From the NCBI GenBank assembly GCA_015233485.1, contig JADFXO010000153.1:1-8836 (forward strand): DNA of 8,836 nucleotides, in the 5' to 3' direction. Made by a program: the position numbers and the translations under genes. The notes under the pieces are model-generated. The model made no database searches. It was not told where the DNA came from and was given only the letters and a program-made list of their open reading frames with translations. Each line of letters begins with the position of its first letter. The stretch's first letter is position 1. Source of the stretch: Nitrospirota bacterium. Lineage in GTDB: Bacteria > Nitrospirota > Thermodesulfovibrionia > Thermodesulfovibrionales > Magnetobacteriaceae. Shown here piece after piece: positions 1 to 7,135 of this stretch.

Positions 1-1
1 G

Positions 2-1177
2 GAGGAAAGGCATAAAGATATTGCAGCCGGTCTCCAAAAAATAACTAACGATGTAATTATGAGCTTGGCAGATCATTTATTTAATGAGACCAAATCCACG
101 AATATTTGCAGGGCTGGTGGAGTTGCTTTAAATTGTGTTACGAATAGTTTCTTGCATGAATTCGGCCCCTTCGATAATACCTTCATTCAGCCCGCAGCAA
201 ACGATATGGGAACTGCTCTTGGGGCAGCTTATTATATTTGGAATCAGATTTTAGAGAATAAACAGTCATATATCTTTACCCATCCCTACATCGGCCCGTC
301 ATTTTCCGATGTGAGTATTGAACAAGCATTAGGAGAAGCCGGAGCACAGTTCACAAAACTTACAAACCCAGAAAAGACTGCGGCAGCGCTCATAGCAGAC
401 GGAATGGTTGTAGCATGGTTTCAGGGCGGGATGGAATTTGGACCACGAGCTCTTGGGAATAGGAGTATTTTGGCAGACCCAAGGCGTTTCAATGTAATTT
501 CAGCCTTGAATGAGACGGTTAAGCATCGAGACTATTTTCGTCCCTTTGCTTCAAGTGTTTTGGAAGAAAAGGCCCACGAATGGTTCGACATTGAAAAAGA
601 TACGATTTCCGACAGGTATATGCTGCTAAGTCGTAGAATCAGGATAGATAAAATATGCAAGATTCCAGGAGTGAGCCATGTAGATGGTACCAGTAGAATC
701 CAGACTGTCAATAAGGAAATCAACCATAGCTTCTATAATTTGATGAGCGAGTTTGAGAAAATGACCGGAATTCCCATTGTGCTTAATACGTCATTCAATG
801 ACCAGGAACCGATCGTCTGCTCGCCAAAAGAGGCACTGAAGACTTGTTTAAAGACAAATGTCGATTACCTTATAATTGGCGAATACCTAATAGATTTTGG
901 ACGAAGTAAGTACAACGCTTCTTTTTTTTCGGATACGGATAGTTTTTCTGAACAGGCAGGCTTTCTTATGCGGCTTCAGACAGATTTTGATTTTCGTGAG
1001 CATTTTTGCAAGACTTCTGATGCGATATTGGTACGCGATAAGGATGCTCAAGAAATGTTCGGTGCGGTCGGGGAAATGCTGCATATTATCAAAGAAAAGA
1101 TGGGCCGTTTTATGGTAGAGTTTAAGTTCTGTCCGAATTCTACTGCGATCAAAGATTATATAGTGAGCAGGAGATAG
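2..1177 (+). CDS. NodU/CmcH-family O-carbamoyltransferase, C-terminal part (5' end outside window)
   Basis: The frame is open from base 2, so this is the 3' part of a longer gene. An in-frame ATG at 59 is probably internal, because the residues before it (EERHKDIAAGLQ) already match the family's conserved HxDIAAxxQ stretch. Counting from that ATG, visible family motifs are AGGVALNC (19-26), QPAANDMGTALGAAY (44-58), the Gly-rich QGGMEFGPRALGNRSILADP (122-141), RDYFRPFASSV (157-167), HVDGTSRIQTV (207-217) and GIPIVLNTSFN (237-247). These belong to the end of the ATP-binding Kae1-like domain and to the YrdC-like C-terminal domain. The family transfers a carbamoyl group from carbamoyl phosphate to a hydroxyl via carbamoyl-adenylate, in Nod factors, cephamycin and tobramycin. 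The acceptor here is unknown. The normal domain seems to end near residue 280; about 90 further residues form an extra helical tail. It is the first visible gene of a same-strand run. The family call is secure; the specific substrate is not. Confidence 0.93.
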   Translation, partial: EERHKDIAAGLQKITNDVIMSLADHLFNETKSTNICRAGGVALNCVTNSFLHEFGPFDNTFIQPAANDMGTALGAAYYIWNQILENKQSYIFTHPYIGPSFSDVSIEQALGEAGAQFTKLTNPEKTAAALIADGMVVAWFQGGMEFGPRALGNRSILADPRRFNVISALNETVKHRDYFRPFASSVLEEKAHEWFDIEKDTISDRYMLLSRRIRIDKICKIPGVSHVDGTSRIQTVNKEINHSFYNLMSEFEKMTGIPIVLNTSFNDQEPIVCSPKEALKTCLKTNVDYLIIGEYLIDFGRSKYNASFFSDTDSFSEQAGFLMRLQTDFDFREHFCKTSDAILVRDKDAQEMFGAVGEMLHIIKEKMGRFMVEFKFCPNSTAIKDYIVSRR

Positions 1178-1236
1178 CCTCTTTGAATGTTATAACAAAG
1201 TAACGGCATTTGAAGCGAAGTCGAGAATTTAGCGAA

Positions 1237-2430
1237 ATGACGAGCAAGGAAGGACACGCTGCTGTTTTATACGAATGTCCTGGCACTGTGCATTCAATCT
1301 GGGATTTTGCGGTTACCCACATGGACATTCTGAGCGAATTTGAGCAAGCCTTGATCAAGAAATCATTTAACTTGCTTCCCAAAGATGAAGACATTCCGGC
1401 ATTGTTACGAATGCCAAGAACAAGATCGAAATGCCTGGCCTTTCAGGACAGCCAAATCGTTGTGGCTGCGCGCTGCGGGGCGCGCTCGGCTTATTGGGTA
1501 GACCAAGGCATTATTTTGAAGGCCTGCCGCCCCGTTGAAAATGCTGATTTTCCAGCCGAGACTCTTTTTTTCGGTACAGATAATATCGTGTTTTCCCGGA
1601 TTCCTTTTGGCGTTTTGAGCGCTGAAGGGGCAATGCGGGAGATTTTGGCTTTTTGTTTCGTTAATGCAAATCGTCTTCCTGTACATCGCAACCCACTCTG
1701 CATTTATGAATACGTTAAAGACAGTGTTAGGCTGGGATATTCTCTCGTTATGGAGACGCTTACAGAACAAAGGGTGGAAAGTTTTATAGACTACCCTGAA
1801 CACACTATTGCAGATCTTATCACGGCTGATGTAATAAGATCGATGACCGGGTTTAGAGGAATTTTAGGGTATGAAGTAAACATAAAAGGTATAAACAAGT
1901 GGTGGTATGTTGAGCAGAAAGCTGCCCTTCTAAGCGAAATGAATTTTTATGGCGCTTTCAGGGGACTACTTAATAGCAACATTGGAAATGACGTTATCAA
2001 GTTTGGGGACGGAAAGGCAACGAAATTATTTATTTGCGATTTTGATACCTTTGAACTTGTCAATATCCCATCTAAGCCATCAAGAGAGTTTCTGCGGGCT
2101 TTTATACTTCGTTGTACTGTGGAGGCACTAAAGGGCAGCCTTCCGATTATTGACTTGGTGGACCATCAGAATAATGACGATCCTATCACAGTTGCTAACA
2201 AAGTTAAAAAGATCTTTTTTAATATCAGCGGCATATGGAAATCCTATAAGAGAAACTTCGATATCAAAGCGAGAAAGATGGGCTGGAACGAAAAACTCAT
2301 AGATCAGGTGTTTCTCGAAATACAAGAGACCCCGGCGTTCATAGCCACCGTATTAGACTCCGTTCCTAATATCTACACATTGAAAAAAGCAAAAAAAATC
2401 GAAGACAGCATGTATACGCCTCATAATTAG
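1237..2430 (+). CDS. unrecognised soluble protein, weak protein-kinase-like pattern
   Basis: The product has 397 residues if it starts at the ATG at 1237. An in-frame TTG at 1210 would add nine residues; an in-frame TAA at 1201 excludes anything longer. Neither start has a convincing ribosome binding site. There is no signal peptide or membrane helix, so it is probably cytoplasmic. Numbering from the TTG, the order of elements resembles a kinase fold: a strand with a lysine (ILKACRP, K104), a helix with a glutamate (AMREI, E144), two hydrophobic strands (PLCIYEYV and GYSLVMETL), then LLNSNIGN (253-260) followed by ICDFDTF (275-281), which could stand for the catalytic-loop Asn and the DFG-type metal-binding Asp. 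The histidine and aspartate of a classical HRD loop are not evident. This is a pattern match by eye, not a recognised family. The gene ends 8 bases before the amidohydrolase start, so the two are probably co-translated. Its existence as a gene is much surer than its function. Confidence 0.82.
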   Translation: MTSKEGHAAVLYECPGTVHSIWDFAVTHMDILSEFEQALIKKSFNLLPKDEDIPALLRMPRTRSKCLAFQDSQIVVAARCGARSAYWVDQGIILKACRPVENADFPAETLFFGTDNIVFSRIPFGVLSAEGAMREILAFCFVNANRLPVHRNPLCIYEYVKDSVRLGYSLVMETLTEQRVESFIDYPEHTIADLITADVIRSMTGFRGILGYEVNIKGINKWWYVEQKAALLSEMNFYGAFRGLLNSNIGNDVIKFGDGKATKLFICDFDTFELVNIPSKPSREFLRAFILRCTVEALKGSLPIIDLVDHQNNDDPITVANKVKKIFFNISGIWKSYKRNFDIKARKMGWNEKLIDQVFLEIQETPAFIATVLDSVPNIYTLKKAKKIEDSMYTPHN

Positions 2431-2438
2431 GATCAATA

Positions 2439-3659
2439 ATGGTTCAACCTGCGGCCGACCTAATACTGATAAACGGCAGGATATGGACTGTGAATCGCCG
2501 GATGCGCTGGGCTGAATCCGTTGTAATACGGGGTGATAAGATCATATTTGTCGGCTCTGCGAGTGAGGCCAAAATATACGTTGGGGACGGGACAAGGATT
2601 ATTGATCTAAGAGGCAATTTCGCTATGCCTGGTTTCAATGATGCTCATGTTCACTTTGACGAAAATCTTATTGCCGAGGCCAAAAAATATGGCATTACTA
2701 CGATTCAGGACATAAGCATACCTCAGTCGATTCAGGCGTATCAAGACTTGCTGAGAAGGGACGAACTTACCGTAAGGGTACTGATACGGCCTATCTTAAC
2801 GGATTGGAAAGACCTTATTGCGGAAATTAGGCATGGTGTCGCTAACAACTTTCTGAAGTGCAATGCGGTCAAGGGTTACATAGACGGCATGATGTGCAAT
2901 AATACGGCGGTTTTTTTTGAAGAGTACAAAAACGCTCCGGGAAATTACGGCAGATATCATAAGATGATGATCGAGTGCGATATGGAAAATCTAATAAGAG
3001 AGGCGCTCAGCGCGGGTTTAACGCCGCATATTCATGCCATCGGAGACAAAGCAAATAATGTCTTGCTAAATATTTATAAAAATGTTATAAACGATATGCG
3101 GATTGTTGTTCATCGTTTCAGAGTTATTCATGCACAGGTCGTATACCCTAGTGATTTTAAAAAGTTTGGGGAGTTGAAATTGGTGGCAGAGGTAAATCCA
3201 TTCCATTGTATTGCAGATATGCGCTGGATGGAAGAGAAAATAGGGGATCAAAGATGCCGAGGCGCATATGCCTTTCGTACCTTGAAAAAAAACGGGGCAC
3301 TGTTATGCTTTGGCTCCGACTATCCCGGACCTGATGAGAGTAATCCGTATCCCTTAAACCCACTTCTCGGTATTTACGCTGCTGTCACTAGACAGACTCT
3401 TGAGGGTCATCCTGAAGGCGGGTGGTTTCCCGAGGAAAGATTGACCGTTGAAGAGGCTATTGAGGCATACACCGTTAACCCTGCTATTGCATCGTTTGAG
3501 GAAAACAAGGGGACACTCGATGCGGGAAAATTGGCCGATATTGTAGTGCTTTCGAAGAATATTATATCGGCGGAGCCGAGTACTTTACTTGAGACTGAGA
3601 CGCTTTTAACAATACTGGCAGGAGATATAGTATATCGATCTCCAGAGTATATTGACTGA
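2439..3659 (+). CDS. YtcJ-type metal-dependent amidohydrolase, compact form
   Basis: A 406-residue amidohydrolase-superfamily enzyme expected to hydrolyse an amide or similar C-N bond at a metal centre; no signal peptide, so cytoplasmic. Metal-site residues are visible in order: the HxH pair H70/H72 (PGFNDAHVH), K145 (VKGYIDG), likely the carboxylated lysine, H199 in HAIGDKA, H231 in HAQ, and D294 in FGSDYP. The C-terminal signature is also present: GIYAAVTR (311-318), GGWFPEERLT (327-336), EEAIEAYTVNPA, and GTLDAGKLADIVVL (358-371), where the small beta-sandwich domain closes. YtcJ-like proteins usually have about 530-550 residues. The difference lies in one place: only about a dozen residues separate H72 from YGITTIQD (84-91), where the family normally has some 120-130 more, including a GGGWD-like stretch. 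The start ATG has an AGGA six bases upstream that includes the end of the previous gene. The substrate is unknown; characterised relatives include N-substituted formamide deformylase. Confidence 0.93.
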   Translation: MVQPAADLILINGRIWTVNRRMRWAESVVIRGDKIIFVGSASEAKIYVGDGTRIIDLRGNFAMPGFNDAHVHFDENLIAEAKKYGITTIQDISIPQSIQAYQDLLRRDELTVRVLIRPILTDWKDLIAEIRHGVANNFLKCNAVKGYIDGMMCNNTAVFFEEYKNAPGNYGRYHKMMIECDMENLIREALSAGLTPHIHAIGDKANNVLLNIYKNVINDMRIVVHRFRVIHAQVVYPSDFKKFGELKLVAEVNPFHCIADMRWMEEKIGDQRCRGAYAFRTLKKNGALLCFGSDYPGPDESNPYPLNPLLGIYAAVTRQTLEGHPEGGWFPEERLTVEEAIEAYTVNPAIASFEENKGTLDAGKLADIVVLSKNIISAEPSTLLETETLLTILAGDIVYRSPEYID

Positions 3660-3700
3660 TGGATTGTAACACCCTCGGCCTAATAATTTTATTGAGCAAA

Positions 3701-3707
3701 AGGAGGT
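3701..3707 (+). promoter_or_regulatory. strong Shine-Dalgarno deciding a TTG start
   Basis: AGGAGGT, preceded by AAA, is a near-perfect complement to the 16S rRNA 3' end. It lies four bases before the TTG at 3711, which is in frame with a 413-codon gene. The nearby ATG at 3721 is out of frame, and the first in-frame internal ATG is more than 60 codons later, so the site fixes TTG as the start. It is the strongest ribosome binding site in the window. Confidence 0.85.
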
Positions 3708-3710
3708 ATA

Positions 3711-4952
3711 TTGTCCACAGATGAAATTATAATTTATTTTTCACGCGCGACGATTCACTTCATTTATTCGTTTCTTCCAGTGTTTGATGAAAAACGCATA
3801 AACTTGAGTGTAGAAGGACTTAAGAATCTTTATAGGAAGAATAAGGGAAGACCTGCAAACAGAAGAGGAATCAAACCCTATTTGGATCTTGATCTGGAGA
3901 TGGGTTACGAAACGGGAGAAACGTATCAAGCCTCATTAGGTGATTTGGATATCATGATCGAACCGACAATGCGCTTTTTTCCTCTCGGAAGCACATGTTG
4001 TCTCAGCACGACCGTATCAAAAAGGAATGATACTCTATTATCGCTTAACGATATACATGCTATCCTTGGCTTGGTTCAAAGTAAAGAAGCCGACCCACAA
4101 AGTGCTCGCTTTATCAAGATTGAAGACCAAAAGAAATCATTTTACGAGCTGTTTCAGCATATTATTGAACAATTACTTATTAATGTCAACGAAAAATTGA
4201 AAGTCGGCGAAAAAACAAGTAACGAAATAAGAGAATATGGCATATTATGCAATAAACATTTGACCGAATCTTCTGAACCGCAAACTCCATGGGTAGTTAC
4301 TGTCTTGGATGTGTCGGATCCTGCCGTTAATGTTTTTTGCGGCACATTTTGTAACGATGAGTCGCCCATGAGGGCAAAATCGACAGCTATAAGAAAATAT
4401 GAGGAGAGCATTGCGCCTATTTTGTTTCGCTCTGTGACCGGCGCTGATTTTATGCTTGAGCCTGCATACATTCGGTCAGCACACCTTGAGAGGCTTTCGG
4501 GTATCTCCAACATGAATGTGGATGCGAGACTTTTTGTTACAATGTCTCGGCGTTCTATTTTATGTATGTGCAAAAAACAAGATGATGACCCAGCGGCTTA
4601 TTTTGTGCCGGTGCTACTGGATCTCTGTGAAATGACGAGAGCAAGATGGCATACCTTAGTAATAATGAACAAAATTATAGATGAAAGTATGAAGAATTTT
4701 AGGGTGGGCAAGGGAGCTCTTTCTCCTAAGGAAAGGTTGCAAAAGATTATTAATCTTAGTGATAAATTCATAGCATGCCTGGAAGATCCCAGCGCATATG
4801 TGTGTAGTGGAGATGCTCTTCGAGAGATACATGAAAGATTGCTCGATACATTTAAAATAAAGGATATGACAGAAGTTGCTTTGAAAAAACTTGATATGCT
4901 GGAGCGGCTTTTTAGCCATGGCCTGGAAATGAGTTGGGCTGACGAACACTAA
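3711..4952 (+). CDS. unrecognised soluble protein, first of a three-gene unknown module
   Basis: A 413-residue protein starting at TTG. I do not recognise the family. It has no signal peptide and no clear membrane helix; the N-terminal IIIYFSRATIHFIYSFLPVF is hydrophobic but interrupted and reads more like a buried strand-helix unit. Residues 1-130 look alpha/beta with short strands (LGDLDIMIEP, TCCLSTTVS). Residues 140-180 are a charged helix, 193-300 are alpha/beta again (PWVVTVLDVSD, DARLFVTMSRRSILCMC, AAYFVPVLLDL), and 300-413 are mostly helical, including RARWHTLVIMNKIIDESM. It is fairly rich in cysteine (C97, C98, C180, C210, C214, C285, C287, C306) but shows no regular metal-binding spacing. 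It follows the amidohydrolase by 51 bases and precedes the next gene by 16 bases. The spacing suggests co-expression with the two small genes after it. No function is assigned. Confidence 0.85.
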   Translation: MSTDEIIIYFSRATIHFIYSFLPVFDEKRINLSVEGLKNLYRKNKGRPANRRGIKPYLDLDLEMGYETGETYQASLGDLDIMIEPTMRFFPLGSTCCLSTTVSKRNDTLLSLNDIHAILGLVQSKEADPQSARFIKIEDQKKSFYELFQHIIEQLLINVNEKLKVGEKTSNEIREYGILCNKHLTESSEPQTPWVVTVLDVSDPAVNVFCGTFCNDESPMRAKSTAIRKYEESIAPILFRSVTGADFMLEPAYIRSAHLERLSGISNMNVDARLFVTMSRRSILCMCKKQDDDPAAYFVPVLLDLCEMTRARWHTLVIMNKIIDESMKNFRVGKGALSPKERLQKIINLSDKFIACLEDPSAYVCSGDALREIHERLLDTFKIKDMTEVALKKLDMLERLFSHGLEMSWADEH

Positions 4953-4968
4953 TAAATTTTGGAGTGGC

Positions 4969-5574
4969 ATGGAAACTATACTCGCAAATGCAATAGATAG
5001 TACGAATAGTATAAATATCGAGGAATTCAAGGCAGAGGCTGAGAGAATTAAATATAAACTTGAGAGTCAAATGCAACATATGTCCAGAAGCTGGAAGGCT
5101 GCCCTTAGTGGAGGTTATTTACAAAATGAACATTATAAGCGTTGTGAAGAAATAACGCCTTTTTTTGATTTTGAACTCATAATGTTTAATGATTTTGAGA
5201 TTGAGATTGCTTCTCTTAAGCATGATCAGGACATTGACAGGCAGAAATTGTCGTTTTGGTACGCAATACTTAACAAGGCGGACGAGGACTGCAAAGACGC
5301 AAAAAGGGATTTTTCTATGAAGGTATTTAAACCTTTTGCGAAGATTGAAGAGACATTCAATAAAACTTTTGAAACTCATAAGAAACTTATACTCGCTTTA
5401 AGCAAGCATAAAGCGCTTTTGCCAAAGGATACGCTAAAATCTCTGGATGAACTAATGCCGATAGTTAACCAAAACAATAACGCATCCAGAGAGGAACGTG
5501 AAGTAAAACAACAAGGGGAGGACCAGCGGCATTCCAATTCCAAGCAAAGCGAGCGACCCAGGAGATATATGTAG
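4969..5574 (+). CDS. unrecognised small helical, coiled-coil-like protein
   Basis: A 201-residue protein of unknown family, starting at an ATG preceded by GGAG four bases upstream. It is rich in Lys, Glu and Asp and predicted by eye to be almost all helix: helices around 16-45, 75-108 and 110-165 carry heptad-like hydrophobic spacing suitable for a coiled coil or helical bundle. The last 35 residues (from about 167) are a polar, low-complexity tail with many Asn, Gln, Glu and Arg, likely disordered. There is no signal peptide or membrane helix. It sits between a 413-residue unknown and a two-helix membrane protein, separated from the latter by four bases. This suggests the three products act together, with this one as an adaptor or scaffold, but that is inference. 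Confidence 0.82.
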   Translation: METILANAIDSTNSINIEEFKAEAERIKYKLESQMQHMSRSWKAALSGGYLQNEHYKRCEEITPFFDFELIMFNDFEIEIASLKHDQDIDRQKLSFWYAILNKADEDCKDAKRDFSMKVFKPFAKIEETFNKTFETHKKLILALSKHKALLPKDTLKSLDELMPIVNQNNNASREEREVKQQGEDQRHSNSKQSERPRRYM

Positions 5575-5578
5575 CAAA

Positions 5579-6136
5579 ATGTCCGATATGGCGATAGAAG
5601 AGAATATAGAGCGTCTTATTAATAATTTACGAAATAATCTTATCTCTGTTTTGGCGCAGATTGATAAAGGTTTCAAACATGCTATGCGTATGTATATATT
5701 TGCTTTTTATACAGGACTTTCACTCATTGTTATTTCCGTTATCGGTTCTTTCTATGGGAAAAATATATTTCTTGTTTTTGGTGGAATTGGGTTTTTAGAT
5801 ATAGCAACCCTTTTCATTTATAAACCTGCCGAGAACTTACAGATCAGCCGTGGTAACTTGATACAGTTACAAGTTGCTTTTCATAGTTGGCTAAATGATC
5901 TTTACAATTGGAATACTTACATGGAGGATAAATCTAAAAAACCCGATTTTCCAGTAGATGACATGGTAAAAATATCAAAGGTGGCAATACAGAATGCCTT
6001 AGAGATTATGAAGAGTATTAATGTGCACGTAGAGGTAAAGAATAGAAAAAAGGCAGTCGCTAAGAAGAAAAATAAAAAGGATAATGGAAAGGAGAATGAA
6101 ATTGAAAACACTGAGGAGAAGGAAGCGAATGAATAG
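5579..6136 (+). CDS. unrecognised protein with two membrane helices and a charged C-terminal tail
   Basis: A 185-residue protein of unknown family. After an amphipathic N-terminal helix (about 6-35), two membrane helices follow closely at roughly 38-58 and 63-81, joined by a very short turn (FYGKN). The next segment, 82-118 (KPAENLQISRGNLIQLQVAF and onward), is a long soluble helix with many aromatics. Residues 125-150 are another helix, and from 153 on the tail is Lys-rich and then Glu-rich, likely disordered. A helical hairpin near the N-terminus with cytoplasmic helices after it resembles, in layout only, the 2TM effector domains of the SLATT/CyanoTRADDas_TM kind. I cannot show homology. 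The ATG at 5579 has AGGAG 14 bases upstream, which is long; an ATG at 5588 is an alternative. The 3' end overlaps the next gene by eight bases. Confidence 0.83.
   Translation: MSDMAIEENIERLINNLRNNLISVLAQIDKGFKHAMRMYIFAFYTGLSLIVISVIGSFYGKNIFLVFGGIGFLDIATLFIYKPAENLQISRGNLIQLQVAFHSWLNDLYNWNTYMEDKSKKPDFPVDDMVKISKVAIQNALEIMKSINVHVEVKNRKKAVAKKKNKKDNGKENEIENTEEKEANE
6114..6125 (+). promoter_or_regulatory. Shine-Dalgarno region choosing the binding-protein start
   Basis: Two purine-rich cores (AGGAG at 6114-6118 and AAGGAAG at 6119-6125) precede the ATG at 6129 by suitable distances. Earlier in-frame ATGs at 6084 and 6096 fit less well: the AAAGGAG at 6088-6094 leaves only one base before 6096. The signal lies inside the preceding gene, whose stop overlaps the start, so the downstream gene is probably translationally coupled. 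Confidence 0.55.
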
Positions 6137-7106
6137 CAGACCGTATTATTTTGTCTTGTTGTTAGCAGTGTTTATCGTTTTTTTTTACCAAAACGTGGTA
6201 ACGGCCGGCGATCAAGTCAAGTTGGGCGGGCCTAAGAATATTTCGATGGCCGCTATTGTGGCGGAAAAAGAAGGGTATTTCAGAAGCGAGGGATTGAATG
6301 TTGAAAGCTCCAATATCCAGACTGGGAAAGTGGCTATGGATGCCCTCCTTAGCGGGAATATCGATTTTGCCATAATCGTGGACACAAATATAGCTTTTGT
6401 AAAGTTTCAGCCCGGCTCCGATATTGAAATCATTTGTTCCATCGGAACGAAATTTGACGATGGCATAGTCGCCCGCAAAGATAAAGGAATTCAATCTATC
6501 AAGGATTTAAAGGGCAAGACAGTCGCCGTTACGACCGGGACGACAAATCATATTTTTGCATATCGCTTGCTTGCTCAGAACGGGCTTGAGAAGGATGTCA
6601 AATTCATGAACCTGACGCCTCCGGCGATCCAGGCCTCGCTTCTCACAGGAGACATTGCGGCGGGCAGCATTTGGGAGCCTTTTCGCTACAATGTGATGAA
6701 GCAACTGAATAGCAATGCGGTGGAGTTTGTCGACCCAAACGCTTATAAGGCATACGCCATAGTTGCAGTGAGAAAAAAATATGCTGAAGAGCATGGGCAG
6801 GAAATAGTGAAATTTTTAAATGCGTTAATTCGTGGGGAGGAATTTATTCGCAAACACCGGGATGAAGCAATTGGGATTTTGGCCCATGAAATGGACATGG
6901 ATAAGAACGTCCTAAAAGCGATCTGGAAGGAATATGATGTTTCTGTAATGCTGGAGCCAGGTATGCTTCAGACAATCAAAAGCGAAGGCAAATGGATCAA
7001 GGAGACGCAGCGAGGTTTCGACGATAGGCCGGTTCCATCTTATGACGACGTTGTCAATCCGGCTTTTCTTAAAAAAATAGCTCCCCAAAGAGTAATTCTT
7101 AAATAA
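6129..7106 (+). CDS. NitT/TauT-family ABC transporter periplasmic substrate-binding protein
   Basis: A 325-residue solute receptor when started at the ATG at 6129. In-frame ATGs at 6096 and 6084 would add 11 or 15 mostly basic residues. Residues 1-26 form a Sec signal peptide: a short n-region, the hydrophobic core YYFVLLLAVFIVFFY, and a likely cleavage after VVTA; there is no lipobox Cys, so the mature protein should be free in the periplasm. The mature part follows the SsuA/THI5-like pattern: a first strand VKLGGP, then AAIVAEKEGYFRSEGLNVE, ALLSGNIDFAI, SIKDLKGKTVAVTTGTTNH, LLTGDIAAGSIWEPF, and a helical C-terminus. WEPF is common in this group near the ligand site. The ligand cannot be read from the sequence; relatives bind sulfonates, nitrate, thiamine precursors or other small organics. 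Permease and ATPase follow directly, making a complete importer. A run of nine T lies in the signal-peptide codons. Confidence 0.92.
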   Translation: MNSRPYYFVLLLAVFIVFFYQNVVTAGDQVKLGGPKNISMAAIVAEKEGYFRSEGLNVESSNIQTGKVAMDALLSGNIDFAIIVDTNIAFVKFQPGSDIEIICSIGTKFDDGIVARKDKGIQSIKDLKGKTVAVTTGTTNHIFAYRLLAQNGLEKDVKFMNLTPPAIQASLLTGDIAAGSIWEPFRYNVMKQLNSNAVEFVDPNAYKAYAIVAVRKKYAEEHGQEIVKFLNALIRGEEFIRKHRDEAIGILAHEMDMDKNVLKAIWKEYDVSVMLEPGMLQTIKSEGKWIKETQRGFDDRPVPSYDDVVNPAFLKKIAPQRVILK

Positions 7107-7135
7107 TTGATAGCAAATAGGAACAATAACTGGTA

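Noticed and set aside
59..61. ATG at 59 as the true start of the carbamoyltransferase
   Set aside because: The frame stays open to the left edge and encodes conserved family residues (HKDIAAGLQ), so the gene begins outside the window.
1181..1200. CTTTG/CAAAG inverted repeat with an inner GTTATAAC palindrome between the first two genes, as a terminator
   Set aside because: The stem is only five pairs, mostly weak, and no T-run follows; the gap is short and consistent with a continuing operon.
4154..4573. Reverse-strand open frame of 139 codons
   Set aside because: It lies wholly inside the 413-residue gene, has no ribosome binding site or recognisable product, and is best explained as an antisense shadow.
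3711..6136. Split CorA-type magnesium transporter (soluble domain in the first gene, two membrane helices in the third)
   Set aside because: CorA helices sit at the C-terminus with a GMN motif. Here the hairpin is near the N-terminus of its protein, no GMN is present, and long soluble helices follow.
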